Positions 8,308 to 18,770 of a DNA stretch of 64,000 nt are shown piece after piece. The stretch comes from Nocardioides renjunii. GTDB taxonomy: Bacteria; Actinomycetota; Actinomycetes; Propionibacteriales; Nocardioidaceae. The translations under genes and the position numbers were made by a program. Location of the stretch: positions 620,001-684,000 of the forward strand of contig NZ_CP141058.1 of assembly GCF_034661175.1 (NCBI RefSeq), in the 5' to 3' direction. Within the stretch, counting starts at the first letter, position 1. The number at the start of each line of letters is the position of its first letter. The notes below the pieces were generated by a model. That model was given only the letters and a program-made list of their open reading frames with translations, was not told the origin of the DNA and ran no database searches.

Positions 8308-8324
8308 CCGCCGACCCGCAGCCC

Positions 8325-9233
8325 TCAGGCAGCGCTCGCGTGCGCCACCAGGCGCAGCTGTCGGCGTCGGTGGTTCACCATCTCGATCGTGAACACCGCG
8401 AGGGCCACCCAGACCAGGCCGAAGCCGATCCACCGGCTGGCGGGCATCGCCTCGTCGAAGACCAGGATGCCGAGGGCGAACTGGATGGTCGGCGCGAGGT
8501 ACTGCAGCAGCCCCAGCGACACCATCGACACCCGGATGGCGGCGGCGCCGAAGAGCATGAGGGGGATGGCGGTGATGATCCCGGTCGTGGTGAACAGCAG
8601 CGCGTGCCCGGTGCCGTGCGAGGCGAAGTTGGACTCGCCCGTCGACATCAGCCACGCGATGTACGCCGCCGCGACCGGCGCCAGCACGAGGGTCTCCAGG
8701 GTGATGCTCTCCACCGCGTCGACGGCCGCCTGCTTCTTGGCGAGGCCGTAGGTGCCGAAGCTGAAGGCGAGGACGAGCGCGACCCACGGCGGTCGGCCGT
8801 AGTCGACCGCCAGCACGACCACCGCGACGAAGGCGATGCCCATGGCCACCCACTGCAGGCGTCGCAGCCGCTCGCCGAGGACGAGCACGCCCATGAGGAC
8901 CGTGACGAGGGGGTTGATGAAGTAGCCCAGCGACGTCTCCACGACCCGACCGTTGTTGACGCCCCAGATGTAGGCGCCCCAGTTGAACGAGATGACCACG
9001 GCGGCGCCGGTGAGGATGAGCACCTTGCGGCGGTCGCGCACCAGGGCGCGGAGCTGGCCGGCCCGGCGCCACAGCACGACGATGACGAGCATGGTCAGCA
9101 GCGACCACACGATGCGGTGGGCGAGGATCTCGACAGCGCCGCCGGGCTCCAGCAGGGTCCAGTAGAGCGGGAAGGTGCCCCAGAGGATGTAGGCCAGCGC
9201 ACCGAGGATCACGCCGCGACGGCTATCTGGCAC
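8325..9233 (-). CDS. rarD: RarD protein, EamA-family transporter
   Basis: Drug/metabolite transporter superfamily permease of 302 residues with ten hydrophobic helices. The opening GVILGALAYILWGTFPLYWT, the FNWGAYIWGVNNG segment and the SLGYFINPLVTVLMG segment are hallmarks of RarD. The transported molecule is uncertain (chloramphenicol sensitivity in Pseudomonas, otherwise undefined). The GTG at 9233 gives the normal N-terminus just before the first helix. The gene ends next to the tandem repeat field. Confidence 0.9.
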   Translation of the reverse strand: MPDSRRGVILGALAYILWGTFPLYWTLLEPGGAVEILAHRIVWSLLTMLVIVVLWRRAGQLRALVRDRRKVLILTGAAVVISFNWGAYIWGVNNGRVVETSLGYFINPLVTVLMGVLVLGERLRRLQWVAMGIAFVAVVVLAVDYGRPPWVALVLAFSFGTYGLAKKQAAVDAVESITLETLVLAPVAAAYIAWLMSTGESNFASHGTGHALLFTTTGIITAIPLMLFGAAAIRVSMVSLGLLQYLAPTIQFALGILVFDEAMPASRWIGFGLVWVALAVFTIEMVNHRRRQLRLVAHASAA

Positions 9234-9332
9234 TCGGGAAGTGTAGGGGCGGGCGTCGCCTACGATGGTGGGGCCCCGGGGGCGGGACCCCGGTCGCACC
9301 AGTTCCAGTCGTCTCTCGAGGGGGAGTTACAC

Positions 9333-9743
9333 ATGCGGACCTTCCGCGCAGTCCTGGCGGCCTTCGTGGCCGCCCTGCTCGTCTCCAGCGCGCTCGCCAC
9401 GGGAGCGAGCGCCGGCTCTCTGCCCAAGCGGATCATCGACGAGGTGCCGCCGGGCGACAAGCAGGTCTCCTACAACGCCTTCAAGCTCAAGGGCACCGTG
9501 AGCGAGCCCCAGGTCGACGGCACCCTGCTGCCCTACGCCGAGCAGAAGGTGAAGATCCTCAAGAAGGCCTGCGGCTCCTGCAAGTGGAAGACCGTCAAGA
9601 AGGTGAAGACCGACGAGCGCGGCGTCTTCAAGACCCGCATCTACGCCCCCTCGAAGGGCCGCTGGAAGTGGCGCTCGAAGGTCGACAACTCCAACGGCTA
9701 CGGCAACACCAAGGGCAAGGTCTGGACGCTCTACTTCCGCTGA
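9333..9743 (+). CDS. Secreted basic protein of unknown function
   Basis: Protein of 136 residues. It has a Sec signal peptide (MRTFRAVLAAFVAALLVSSA, cleavage probably after the ATGASA motif) and a mature domain of about 110 residues rich in Lys and aromatic residues. A CGSC pair (KKACGSCKWKTVKKVK) could form a disulfide. The mature part looks like a single Ig-like or beta-sandwich domain of the kind found in actinobacterial secreted proteins. A good ribosome-binding site (GGGGGAG) lies seven bases before the ATG. It is divergent from rarD. Confidence 0.75.
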   Translation: MRTFRAVLAAFVAALLVSSALATGASAGSLPKRIIDEVPPGDKQVSYNAFKLKGTVSEPQVDGTLLPYAEQKVKILKKACGSCKWKTVKKVKTDERGVFKTRIYAPSKGRWKWRSKVDNSNGYGNTKGKVWTLYFR

Positions 9744-9763
9744 GCCCCGCCCGGACGGTCCCC

Positions 9764-9779
9764 GACCCCGACCGGGGTC
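9764..9779. terminator. Short hairpin between convergent genes
   Basis: GACCCCG-AC-CGGGGTC inverted repeat spanning the stop region of korB and following the secreted-protein gene. A weak, probably bidirectional terminator. Confidence 0.45.
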
Positions 9780-10896
9780 AGAGGATCGTCCAGGTGTCCC
9801 CGCCGCCGATCAGCGCCGCCAGCTTGGCGGAGCGGTCGGCGGCGGCGCCGTCTCCGGACCCGTGGGTCGCGCTGGCCACCTGCTCGCGGGCGGCGTCGTC
9901 GTACGTCGGTCGCTCGACCTGGCGGAAGATGCCGATCGGCGAGGTGTTGAGGTAGCCCGAGTCGGTCAGGCGGGAGATGGCGAAGGCCAGCGTGGGGTCG
10001 GAGCTGTGGGCGTCGTGCACCACGACGTCGGCCGCGGCCACGTCGGCGGTCGCGACGACCTTCACGCCGCCCGTCGCCTCGTCGCGGACCAGCGCCTTGC
10101 TGCCACGTCCGTCGTCGAGCGCGGCGCCGAAGGTCACGGGCTCGCCGTGCACCAGCGGGATGATCGCGTCGGCCTTGGTCTCGGGGGACTTGATGGCGTC
10201 GAACGCGCCGTCGTTGAAGATCGGGCAGTTCTGGTAGATCTCGACCAGCGAGGTGCCGCGGTGGGCGGCGGCCGCGGCGAGCACCGAGGTGAGGTGCTTG
10301 CGGTCGGAGTCGATGGTGCGGGCCACGAACGTCGCCTCGGCGCCCAGGGCGAGCGACACCGGGTTGAAGGGGTGGTCCAGCGAGCCCATCGGCGTCGACT
10401 TGGTGACCTTGCCGGTCTCCGAGGTGGGGGAGTACTGACCCTTGGTGAGGCCGTAGATCCGGTTGTTGAAGAGCAGGATCGTCATGTTGACGTTGCGGCG
10501 CAGCGTGTGGATCAGGTGGTTGCCGCCGATCGACAGCGCGTCCCCGTCGCCGGTGACGACCCACACCGACAGGTCCTCGCGAGCCGTGGCGATGCCCGTG
10601 GCGATCGTCGGCGCGCGGCCGTGGATCGAGTGCATGCCGTAGGTGTCGAGGTAGTAGGGGAAGCGCGACGAGCAGCCGATGCCGGAGACGAAGACGATGT
10701 TCTCGCGGCGCAGGCCGAGGTCGGGCAGGAAGGACTGCACGGCCTTGAGCACGGCGTAGTCGCCGCAGCCCGGGCACCAGCGGACCTCCTGGTCGGAGGT
10801 GAAGTCCTTGCCCGTCTGGGGCTGGTCGGTGGTCGGGACCGCCTCGATGCCGGAGCGGAAGGCGGGGATGCCCAGGTCGGTCAGGGGCTCAGTCAT
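9778..10896 (-). CDS. korB: 2-oxoglutarate:ferredoxin oxidoreductase, beta subunit
   Basis: TPP- and 4Fe-4S-containing beta subunit (372 residues) of the KorAB enzyme, which decarboxylates 2-oxoglutarate to succinyl-CoA and reduces ferredoxin. The cluster motif WCPGCGDY is near residue 42, a further Cys lies in GIGCSSRFPYY, and the TPP-binding stretch runs from VVTGDGDALSIGGN to LLFNNRIYGL. The segment NCPIFNDGAF is also typical. It overlaps korA by eight bases, so the subunits are co-translated. In actinobacteria KorAB can replace or supplement the 2-oxoglutarate dehydrogenase complex. Confidence 0.95.
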   Translation of the reverse strand: MTEPLTDLGIPAFRSGIEAVPTTDQPQTGKDFTSDQEVRWCPGCGDYAVLKAVQSFLPDLGLRRENIVFVSGIGCSSRFPYYLDTYGMHSIHGRAPTIATGIATAREDLSVWVVTGDGDALSIGGNHLIHTLRRNVNMTILLFNNRIYGLTKGQYSPTSETGKVTKSTPMGSLDHPFNPVSLALGAEATFVARTIDSDRKHLTSVLAAAAAHRGTSLVEIYQNCPIFNDGAFDAIKSPETKADAIIPLVHGEPVTFGAALDDGRGSKALVRDEATGGVKVVATADVAAADVVVHDAHSSDPTLAFAISRLTDSGYLNTSPIGIFRQVERPTYDDAAREQVASATHGSGDGAAADRSAKLAALIGGGDTWTIL

Positions 10897-12823
10897 CGTT
10901 GCTCTCCTGGTCGGTGGTGGGGGTGAGGTCCACGTCGATCCCCTCGGCCTCGGCCACCAGTCCGCCGATCACGTCGGCGAGGACGGCTGCCTTGAGCGGG
11001 AGACCGCGGACCTCGTTGTAGCCGACCACGTCGACGAGGTACTTCGCGCGCAGCAGCATCGAGAGCTGGCCGAGGTTCATCTCGGGCACCAGCACCTTGT
11101 CGTAGCGGCGCAGCACCTCGCCCAGGTCGTGGGGGAAGGGGTTGAGGTGGCGCAGGTGGGCCTGCGCGACGCGGTAGCCGGCGCGGCGGACACGGCGTAC
11201 GCCGGCGCCGATGGGGCCGTAGGTCGAGCCCCAGCCGAGGACGAGGACCTTGGCGCCGCGGCCGTCCTCGGCGCCCGGGTCGTCGACCACGAGCGGCGGG
11301 AGCGAGTCGGCGATGCGGTCGACCTTGGCCTGGCGGGTGCGGACCATGAAGTCGTGGTTGGCCGGGTCGTAGGAGATGTTGCCGTGACCGTCACCCTTCT
11401 CCAGCCCGCCGATGCGGTGCTCGAGCCCGGGCGTGCCGGGGATCGCCCACGGGCGGGCCAGGGTGGCCTCGTCGCGGAGGTAGGGCCAGAACTCCGCGTC
11501 GTCGCCGTCGCCGTAGTTGGTGGCGGTCGCGAAGTCGGGGTCGATGGTCGGCAGCTCGTCGAGGGAGGGGATGCGCCACGGCTCGGAGCCGTTGGCGAGG
11601 TAGCCGTCGGAGAGCAGCATCACCGGTGTGCGGTAGGTGACGGCGATGCGCACGGCCTCGATCGCGGCGTCGAAGCAGTCGCCGGGGGACTGCGGCGCGA
11701 CGATCGGCACCGGGGCCTCGCCGTTGCGGCCGAACATCGCCTGCAGGAGGTCGGCCTGCTCGGTCTTGGTCGGCAGCCCGGTGGAGGGGCCGCCGCGCTG
11801 CACGTCGATGACGACGAGGGGCAGCTCGGTCATCACGGCCAGGCCGATGGCCTCGGACTTGAGGGCCACGCCGGGACCGGAGGTGGTGGTGACGCCGAGC
11901 TGGCCGACGAAGGAGGCGCCGATGGCCGCGCCGACGCCGGCGATCTCGTCCTCGGCCTGGAACGTCGTCACGCCGAAGCCCTTGTGCTTGCTGAGCTCGT
12001 GGAGGATGTCGGAGGCCGGGGTGATGGGGTACGACCCCAGGAAGACCGACAGGCCCGACTGCACGCCCGCGGCGACGAGGCCGTAGGACAGGGCGAGGTT
12101 GCCGGTGATGTTGCGGTAGTTGCCGGGCGCCATCTTGGCGGGCTTGACCTCGTAGCGGACCACGAACGCCTCGGTGGTCTCGCCGAAGTTCCAGCCGGCC
12201 TTGAACGCTGCGAGGTTGGCGTCGCGGATGTCGGGCACCTTGGCGAAGCGCTTGGTGAGGAACGCGTCGGTCGTCTCGGTCGGGCGGCCGTACATCCACG
12301 ACAGCAGGCCCAGCGCGAACATGTTCTTGGCGCGCGAGGCGTCCTTGCGCGACAGCCCGAACTCCTTGACCGCCTCGACCGTCATGCCGGTGAGGTCGAC
12401 CGTGTGGACGGCGTACTCGGAGAGGCCGTCGCCGTCGAGCGGGTTCTCGGTGTAGCCCGCCTTCGTCAGGTTGCGTGCGGTGAAGTCGTGGGTGTCGACG
12501 ATGATCGTCGCGCCCTTGGACAGGTCGCCCAGGTTGGCCCGCAGCGCGGCCGGGTTCATCGCGACGAGCACGTCGGGGGCGTCGCCCGCGGTGAGGATGT
12601 CGTGGTCGGCGAAGTGGACCTGGAACGACGAGACGCCCGGGAGCGTGCCCTGGGGTGCGCGGATCTCCGCCGGGAAGTTCGGGAGGGTGACCAGGTCGTT
12701 GCCGAAGGCGGCCGTCTCCTGCGTGAAACGGTCGCCGGTGAGCTGCATGCCGTCGCCGGAGTCACCGGCGAACCGGATGATGACGCGGTCGAGCTGCTTG
12801 ACCTGCTTCTCGGGTGCTACCAC
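10889..12823 (-). CDS. korA: 2-oxoglutarate:ferredoxin oxidoreductase, alpha subunit (gamma-alpha fusion)
   Basis: Protein of about 644 residues. An N-terminal gamma domain (residues about 10-200, beginning VIIRFAGDSGDGMQLTGDRF) is fused to the alpha pyrimidine-binding domain (from about residue 215, SVFLGSYPITPASDILHELS), with the CoA/core segment VQRGGPSTGLPTKTEQADL. It works with KorB to oxidise 2-oxoglutarate. The GTG at 12823 precedes the KQVKQLDRV segment at which orthologues begin; no upstream start gives better homology. The 331 bases upstream, shared with the chitinase gene, contain no other gene. Confidence 0.92.
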   Translation of the reverse strand: MVAPEKQVKQLDRVIIRFAGDSGDGMQLTGDRFTQETAAFGNDLVTLPNFPAEIRAPQGTLPGVSSFQVHFADHDILTAGDAPDVLVAMNPAALRANLGDLSKGATIIVDTHDFTARNLTKAGYTENPLDGDGLSEYAVHTVDLTGMTVEAVKEFGLSRKDASRAKNMFALGLLSWMYGRPTETTDAFLTKRFAKVPDIRDANLAAFKAGWNFGETTEAFVVRYEVKPAKMAPGNYRNITGNLALSYGLVAAGVQSGLSVFLGSYPITPASDILHELSKHKGFGVTTFQAEDEIAGVGAAIGASFVGQLGVTTTSGPGVALKSEAIGLAVMTELPLVVIDVQRGGPSTGLPTKTEQADLLQAMFGRNGEAPVPIVAPQSPGDCFDAAIEAVRIAVTYRTPVMLLSDGYLANGSEPWRIPSLDELPTIDPDFATATNYGDGDDAEFWPYLRDEATLARPWAIPGTPGLEHRIGGLEKGDGHGNISYDPANHDFMVRTRQAKVDRIADSLPPLVVDDPGAEDGRGAKVLVLGWGSTYGPIGAGVRRVRRAGYRVAQAHLRHLNPFPHDLGEVLRRYDKVLVPEMNLGQLSMLLRAKYLVDVVGYNEVRGLPLKAAVLADVIGGLVAEAEGIDVDLTPTTDQESNDD

Positions 12824-13024
12824 AAGCGTCAACGATAGCCGCCGCCCGGTCACCGACCGACGCTCGGCTGCGTGGTGGGACGGCCGCCGAGCGGGGGGTG
12901 TGACAGGGGTCATGCGGCCGCCGCGGGACGCTGTCGCGTCGCGTCTTCCAGCATGTGAGACGGCCGCCGAGGCGATTCTCCGCGAGGCCCGGTGAGCGTG
13001 ACACGCGCCGCGACCTGCCCTTTT

Positions 13025-13073
13025 GTTAGTCCGCCGAACGAATCCGTGCGACGAATTGGTAAGGCCGACTAAC
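13025..13073. promoter_or_regulatory. Inverted repeat in korA-chitinase intergenic region
   Basis: GTTAGTCCGCC at 13025-13035 is mirrored by GGCCGACTAAC at 13063-13073 (ten of eleven positions pair; spacer 27). GTTAGTC-type arms resemble operators of sugar-responsive repressors in actinobacteria. The site lies 82 bases before the chitinase start and could be its repressor site. Low confidence. Confidence 0.35.
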
Positions 13074-13080
13074 GAACCTC

Positions 13081-13098
13081 TTGTGACCGATGTCACGC
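13081..13098 (+). promoter_or_regulatory. CRP/GlxR-type binding site upstream of chitinase
   Basis: TGTGA at 13082-13086, a six-base spacer and TCACG at 13093-13097 match the CRP-family consensus TGTGA-N6-TCACA at nine of ten positions. The site is centred about 65 bases before the chitinase ATG, a suitable place for cAMP-dependent control of a polysaccharide-degrading enzyme. Confidence 0.6.
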
Positions 13099-13154
13099 AG
13101 TCCCTACGGTCGAGGCGACCGGGCGCACCGCGCCCCATCCACTCGGGAGGATCC

Positions 13155-14645
<1,491 letters not shown>

Positions 14646-14698
14646 TCGAGCACTGATCCAGCGCTGAACAGGACGTCGCCCCTGCGGGGCGGCACGCC

Positions 14699-14730
14699 CG
14701 GACCGGGAGCGGTCGACCGCTCCCGGTCCG
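14699..14730. terminator. 32-base perfect palindrome after chitinase gene
   Basis: CGGACCGGGAGCGGTC is followed immediately by its reverse complement. It lies 54 bases after the chitinase stop and is probably its terminator, although there is no T-tract. Confidence 0.65.
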
Positions 14731-14766
14731 TGGCGTTCCGGGTGGCGTTCCCGGTGGCGTTCCAGG
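14731..14766. repeat. 12-base tandem repeat, three units
   Basis: Three exact-length units TGGCGTTCC(G/C/A)GG at 14731-14742, 14743-14754 and 14755-14766 differ only at position 10; a degenerate fourth follows. They directly abut the palindrome. No gene is seen in 14646-14912. Confidence 0.75.
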
Positions 14767-14868
14767 TGGCCTCCGCAGGGGCGCCCGAGGGCGTTCCCGG
14801 AGGTGCGCTCGGACGGCGACACGCTCGGGGTTCGGACCAATGTCATCGACATCCATAAAGTCATGTAT

Positions 14869-14899
14869 CTTTCTCGACATTGCTCACCGATCGAGAAAG
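14869..14899 (+). promoter_or_regulatory. Inverted repeat before sulfate transporter operon
   Basis: CTTTCTCGA (14869-14877) and TCGAGAAAG (14891-14899) form a perfect nine-base inverted repeat with a 13-base spacer, ending 14 bases before the sbp start codon. It could be a 5' leader hairpin or an operator for sulfur-responsive control. A smaller TGTC-ATC-GACA palindrome lies upstream. The region is noticeably AT-richer than its surroundings. Confidence 0.45.
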
Positions 14900-14912
14900 T
14901 CGAGTACCCCCC

Positions 14913-15950
14913 ATGCAGATCCGTTCACGTGCCGCACTCGCGGCAGCTCTGGTCGGGGCCCTGGCCCTGTCCGCCTGCGCGCCGGGTGGTGCCAGCGGCA
15001 GCGATGACGACGCGGCCAACACCATCAGCATCGTCGGCTTCGCGGTCCCCGAGGCGGCCAACAAGAACATCGCCGCCGAGTTCACCAAGACCGACGAGGG
15101 CGAGGGCGTGCAGTTCCAGACCTCCTACGGTCCCTCCGGCGACCAGAGCCGCGCGGTCGCCGCCGGCCTCGAGGCCGACTACGTGCACTTCTCGGTCCCG
15201 ACCGACGTCACCCGCCTCGTCGACGAGGGCCTCGTGGCCGACGACTGGGACGCCGGTGAGAACAAGGGCGTCGTCTCCCGCTCGGTCGTGGTGTTCGGTG
15301 TTCGCGACGGCAACCCCAAGAACATCAAGACCTGGGCAGACCTGGTCAAGCCCGGCGTCGAGATCGTCACGCCCAACCCCGCGTCCTCCGGCGCCGCGCG
15401 CTGGAACGCCCTCGCCGCCTACGGGCAGGTGATCAGCGACGGTGGCACCGAGGAGGAGGCGACCGAGTACGTCGACAAGTTCTTCAAGAACGTCGTCTCG
15501 CTGCCCGGCAGCGGTCGTGACGCCACCACCGCCTTCCTCGGCGGCACGGGTGACGTCCTGATGGCCTACGAGAACGAGGCGATCCTCGCGGCCCAGAACG
15601 ACGAGGCCTTCGAGTACGTCCTGCCCGAGACCTCCCTCCTCATCGAGAACGCCGGCGCCATCCTGGAGGACGCCTCCGAGCCGTCGCAGGCGTGGCTGGA
15701 CTTCGTCCTCTCCGACGAGGGCCAGAAGCAGTTCGCGCTGACCGGCTTCCGCCCGATCCGCGACGACGTCGACTACGGCGGCACCGTCGAGGGTGCGACC
15801 GACCCGTCCAACCCGTTCCCCGAGGTCCCCACCCTGCTGACGGTGGACGAGGACTTCGGTGGCTGGGACGAGGTGTCGACGAAGTTCTTCGACGAGGAGA
15901 ACGGGCTCATCTTCGAGGCCATCCTCAACGCCGGCCTCTCGCTCGAGTGA
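14913..15950 (+). CDS. sbp: Sulfate ABC transporter, substrate-binding lipoprotein
   Basis: Protein of 345 residues with a lipoprotein signal (AAALVGALALSAC, lipid-modified Cys about residue 24) and the periplasmic sulfate-binding (Sbp/CysP) fold. Family motifs seen: TSYGPSGDQSRAVAAGLEAD, the TPNPASSGAARWNALAAYG segment, and GSGRDATTAFLGGTGDVLMA, which form the anion-binding loops. It is anchored outside the membrane and hands sulfate or thiosulfate to CysT/CysW. First gene of a four-gene operon, preceded by a hairpin-like repeat. Confidence 0.95.
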   Translation: MQIRSRAALAAALVGALALSACAPGGASGSDDDAANTISIVGFAVPEAANKNIAAEFTKTDEGEGVQFQTSYGPSGDQSRAVAAGLEADYVHFSVPTDVTRLVDEGLVADDWDAGENKGVVSRSVVVFGVRDGNPKNIKTWADLVKPGVEIVTPNPASSGAARWNALAAYGQVISDGGTEEEATEYVDKFFKNVVSLPGSGRDATTAFLGGTGDVLMAYENEAILAAQNDEAFEYVLPETSLLIENAGAILEDASEPSQAWLDFVLSDEGQKQFALTGFRPIRDDVDYGGTVEGATDPSNPFPEVPTLLTVDEDFGGWDEVSTKFFDEENGLIFEAILNAGLSLE

Positions 15951-15966
15951 TCCGCCCCACCTCCAC

Positions 15967-16815
15967 ATGACCTCCACCGAGATCGCAGCGGTCCGACCGG
16001 CGAGGACTCCTCGCCGGTCGGGTCCGCGTTCCACGCTCACGCGGTCGTCGGGACTCGGGCTCGGCATCGCCATGATCTGGTTCAGCGCGCTGGTCCTGAT
16101 CCCCCTGATGGCCGTCGTGGTCACCGCCATCGACGGTGGCTGGGACGTCTTCTGGTCGACCATCACCAACGGCCAGACCGCGGCCGCCATCCGGCTCACC
16201 GTGTTCACCGCCCTCGGCGTCACCGCCGTCAACGTCGTCATGGGCCCGCTCATCGCGTGGGTCCTGGTGCGCGACCGGTTCTGGGGCAAGTCGGTGCTCG
16301 AGGTGATGATCGACATCCCCTTCGCGCTGCCGACCATCGTCGCGGGCCTGGTGCTGCTCTCGCTCTACGGCACCGACAGCCCGATCGGCGTCGACATCGC
16401 CAACCAGCGGCCGGCGGTCTTCCTCGCCTTCCTCTTCGTGACGCTGCCGTTCGTGGTCCGCATGGTCCAGCCGGTGCTCGAGGAGCTCGACCGCGACGTC
16501 GAGGAGGCGGCCGCGTCCCTGGGCGCGAGCCGGGTCACCACCTTCCGCCGCATCATCCTGCCCAGCCTCGCCCCCGCCATCGCGGCCGGCGCGGCCCTGT
16601 CCTTCGCCCGCGGCGTCAGCGAGTACGGCTCGCTCGTGCTGCTGTCGGGCAACCTCCCGTTCAAGACAGAGGTCACCTCCGTGCGGATCCTCAGCAGCAT
16701 CGAGAACGACAACGTCGCGGCCGCCGCGGCCGTCGCGACGGTGCTGCTGGTCATCTCGCTCACGGTGATCGTGCTGCTCGACGTCATCCAGAGGATGGTG
16801 GCCGCACGTGGCTGA
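15967..16815 (+). CDS. cysT: Sulfate ABC transporter permease CysT
   Basis: Inner membrane permease of 282 residues with six hydrophobic helices. The EAA loop that docks CysA reads EEAAASLGASRVTTFRRIIL. The SEYGSLVLLSGN segment after it is typical of CysT/CysU. It starts 16 bases after sbp and overlaps cysW by eight bases. It forms a heterodimeric channel with CysW. Confidence 0.94.
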   Translation: MTSTEIAAVRPARTPRRSGPRSTLTRSSGLGLGIAMIWFSALVLIPLMAVVVTAIDGGWDVFWSTITNGQTAAAIRLTVFTALGVTAVNVVMGPLIAWVLVRDRFWGKSVLEVMIDIPFALPTIVAGLVLLSLYGTDSPIGVDIANQRPAVFLAFLFVTLPFVVRMVQPVLEELDRDVEEAAASLGASRVTTFRRIILPSLAPAIAAGAALSFARGVSEYGSLVLLSGNLPFKTEVTSVRILSSIENDNVAAAAAVATVLLVISLTVIVLLDVIQRMVAARG

Positions 16816-17677
16816 CACCCTGGTCCACGAGCCCGTCGCGCCGCCGGTGGAGGAACGCCGCCGGCCGCCGCGGGTGCGCAAGACCCCGATGACCTACGTC
16901 CTGCGGATCATCGCGGCGACGTACCTGTTCTTCCTGGTCGCCTGGCCGGTGTCCCTGGTCGTGACGAACACGTTCGAGGGCGGCTTCGGCTCCATCACCG
17001 CGCTGCTCGAGGACCCCGACACCGTCGTCGCGCTCCAGCTCAGCGCGTACGTCGCCGTGTTCTCCGTGATCATCAACACGGTCTTCGGCATCGGGATCTC
17101 GCTGCTGCTCGTCCGCTACGAGTTCCCGGGCAAGCGCGTGCTCAACGCCCTGCTCGACATCCCGCTCTCGGTCTCGCCGATCGTGGTGGGCCTGGCGCTC
17201 GTCCTGGTCTACAGCGGGCGCAACGGCTGGTTCGGCCCGACGCTCGCCGGCTGGGGCTTCGACGTCATCTTCTCCACGCCGGGCATCATCATGGCCACCA
17301 CGTTCGTCGCCCTGCCGCTGATGATCCGCGAGCTCGTGCCGGTGCTCGAGGAGATCGGCATCGAGCAGGAGCAGGCGGCGCAGAGCCTCGGCGCCAGCGC
17401 GCTCCAGCGCTTCCTACGGATCACGCTGCCGTCGATCAAGTGGGGCATCGTCTACGGCGTCGTGCTGACCCTCGCCCGGTCGCTCGGCGAGTTCGGGGCG
17501 GTCAAGGTCGTCTCCGGCAACGTGCTCGGGCAGACCCGCACCGCCACCCTCGTCGTCGAGGAGAAGTACCTCAACTTCGACCAGCAGGGCGCCTACGCGA
17601 CCGCGTTCCTGCTGGCGATGGTGTCCGTCGCCTGCATCGTGATCGTCGCCATCATCCGTCCCAAGAACCACCCCTGA
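16808..17677 (+). CDS. cysW: Sulfate ABC transporter permease CysW
   Basis: Second permease subunit, 289 residues, with six hydrophobic helices after a charged N-terminus of about 35 residues. The EAA loop is EQAAQSLGASALQRFLRITL, followed by ARSLGEFGAVKVVSGN, characteristic of CysW. The GTG start at 16808 lies inside the end of cysT, showing translational coupling. Confidence 0.94.
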   Translation: MADTLVHEPVAPPVEERRRPPRVRKTPMTYVLRIIAATYLFFLVAWPVSLVVTNTFEGGFGSITALLEDPDTVVALQLSAYVAVFSVIINTVFGIGISLLLVRYEFPGKRVLNALLDIPLSVSPIVVGLALVLVYSGRNGWFGPTLAGWGFDVIFSTPGIIMATTFVALPLMIRELVPVLEEIGIEQEQAAQSLGASALQRFLRITLPSIKWGIVYGVVLTLARSLGEFGAVKVVSGNVLGQTRTATLVVEEKYLNFDQQGAYATAFLLAMVSVACIVIVAIIRPKNHP

Positions 17678-17722
17678 CCGGTCCTCGACCCGGTTCTCGA
17701 CTCTTTCCCCGAAAGGCCACCC

Positions 17723-18700
17723 ATGAGCATCGACGTGCAAGGGCTGAACAAGAAGTTCGGCGACTTCGTCGCCCTGGAGGACGTCAACGTCACCATCCCG
17801 ACCGGCCAGCTGACCGCCCTGCTCGGGCCCAGCGGCGGCGGCAAGTCGACGCTGCTGCGCATCATCGCCGGGCTGGAGAGGTCCGACACGGGCACGGTCA
17901 GCATCGAGGGCGTCAACGCCACGAACCTGCCCGCGCAGAAGCGCAACGTCGGCTTCGTCTTCCAGCACTACGCCGTCTTCAAGCACATGACGGTCGCCAA
18001 GAACGTCGCCTTCGGCCTCGAGATCCGCAAGCGCCCCAAGGACGAGATCGCGCACCGGGTCGACGAGCTGCTGCGGCTGGTGCACCTCTCGCAGTTCGCC
18101 CACCGCCTCCCCTCGCAGCTGTCCGGCGGGCAGCGCCAGCGCATGGCCCTGGCCCGGGCGCTCGCCGTGGAGCCGTCGGTCCTGCTGCTCGACGAGCCGT
18201 TCGGCGCCCTCGACGCCAAGGTCCGCAAGGAGCTGCGCGACTGGCTGCGCCGCCTGCACGACGACGTGCACGTCACGACCGTCTTCGTCACCCACGACCA
18301 GGAGGAGGCCCTCGAGGTCGCCGACGAGATCGTGGTGATCAACGAGGGCCGCGTCGAGCAGGTCGGCACGCCCGACCAGCTCTACGACGAGCCGGCCAAC
18401 GACTTCGTGATGTCCTTCCTCGGTGAGGTGACCCACCTCGGCGGGAGCTCGCTGCGGCCCCACGACATCGACGTCGACACGGCGCCCAAGATGGCCGGTG
18501 CCGTCGAGGGCACGGTCGCGCGGCTCGTGCGGATCGGCTTCGAGGTGCGGATGACCGTGCTCACGGTCGACGGTGACGAGGTGTCCGTGGTCGTCACCCG
18601 GGCCCACGCCCGCTCCGCGGGCCTGACCGAGGGCAGCACGGTGTGGCTGACCCCCGCCGCGGGCGCGACGATGGTGCCGCGGATGGCCGTGGCCGGCTGA
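17723..18700 (+). CDS. cysA: Sulfate ABC transporter ATP-binding protein
   Basis: ATPase subunit of 325 residues. Walker [10 protein letters not shown] (about residue 33), Q-loop FVFQHYAVF, signature [15 protein letters not shown], Walker [12 protein letters not shown] and H-loop FVTHDQEEA are all intact. A C-terminal TOBE-like domain begins near residue 230. The ribosome-binding site GAAAGG lies before the ATG. It completes the sbp-cysTWA sulfate uptake operon. Confidence 0.95.
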   Translation: MSIDVQGLNKKFGDFVALEDVNVTIPTGQLTALLGPSGGGKSTLLRIIAGLERSDTGTVSIEGVNATNLPAQKRNVGFVFQHYAVFKHMTVAKNVAFGLEIRKRPKDEIAHRVDELLRLVHLSQFAHRLPSQLSGGQRQRMALARALAVEPSVLLLDEPFGALDAKVRKELRDWLRRLHDDVHVTTVFVTHDQEEALEVADEIVVINEGRVEQVGTPDQLYDEPANDFVMSFLGEVTHLGGSSLRPHDIDVDTAPKMAGAVEGTVARLVRIGFEVRMTVLTVDGDEVSVVVTRAHARSAGLTEGSTVWLTPAAGATMVPRMAVAG

Positions 18701-18770
18701 GGACCGCCCTCGGGGTGGGAGCGGTGCCGAGGATGCGCACCCACCCCTCCCCCGCGACTAGCGTGCGCGG

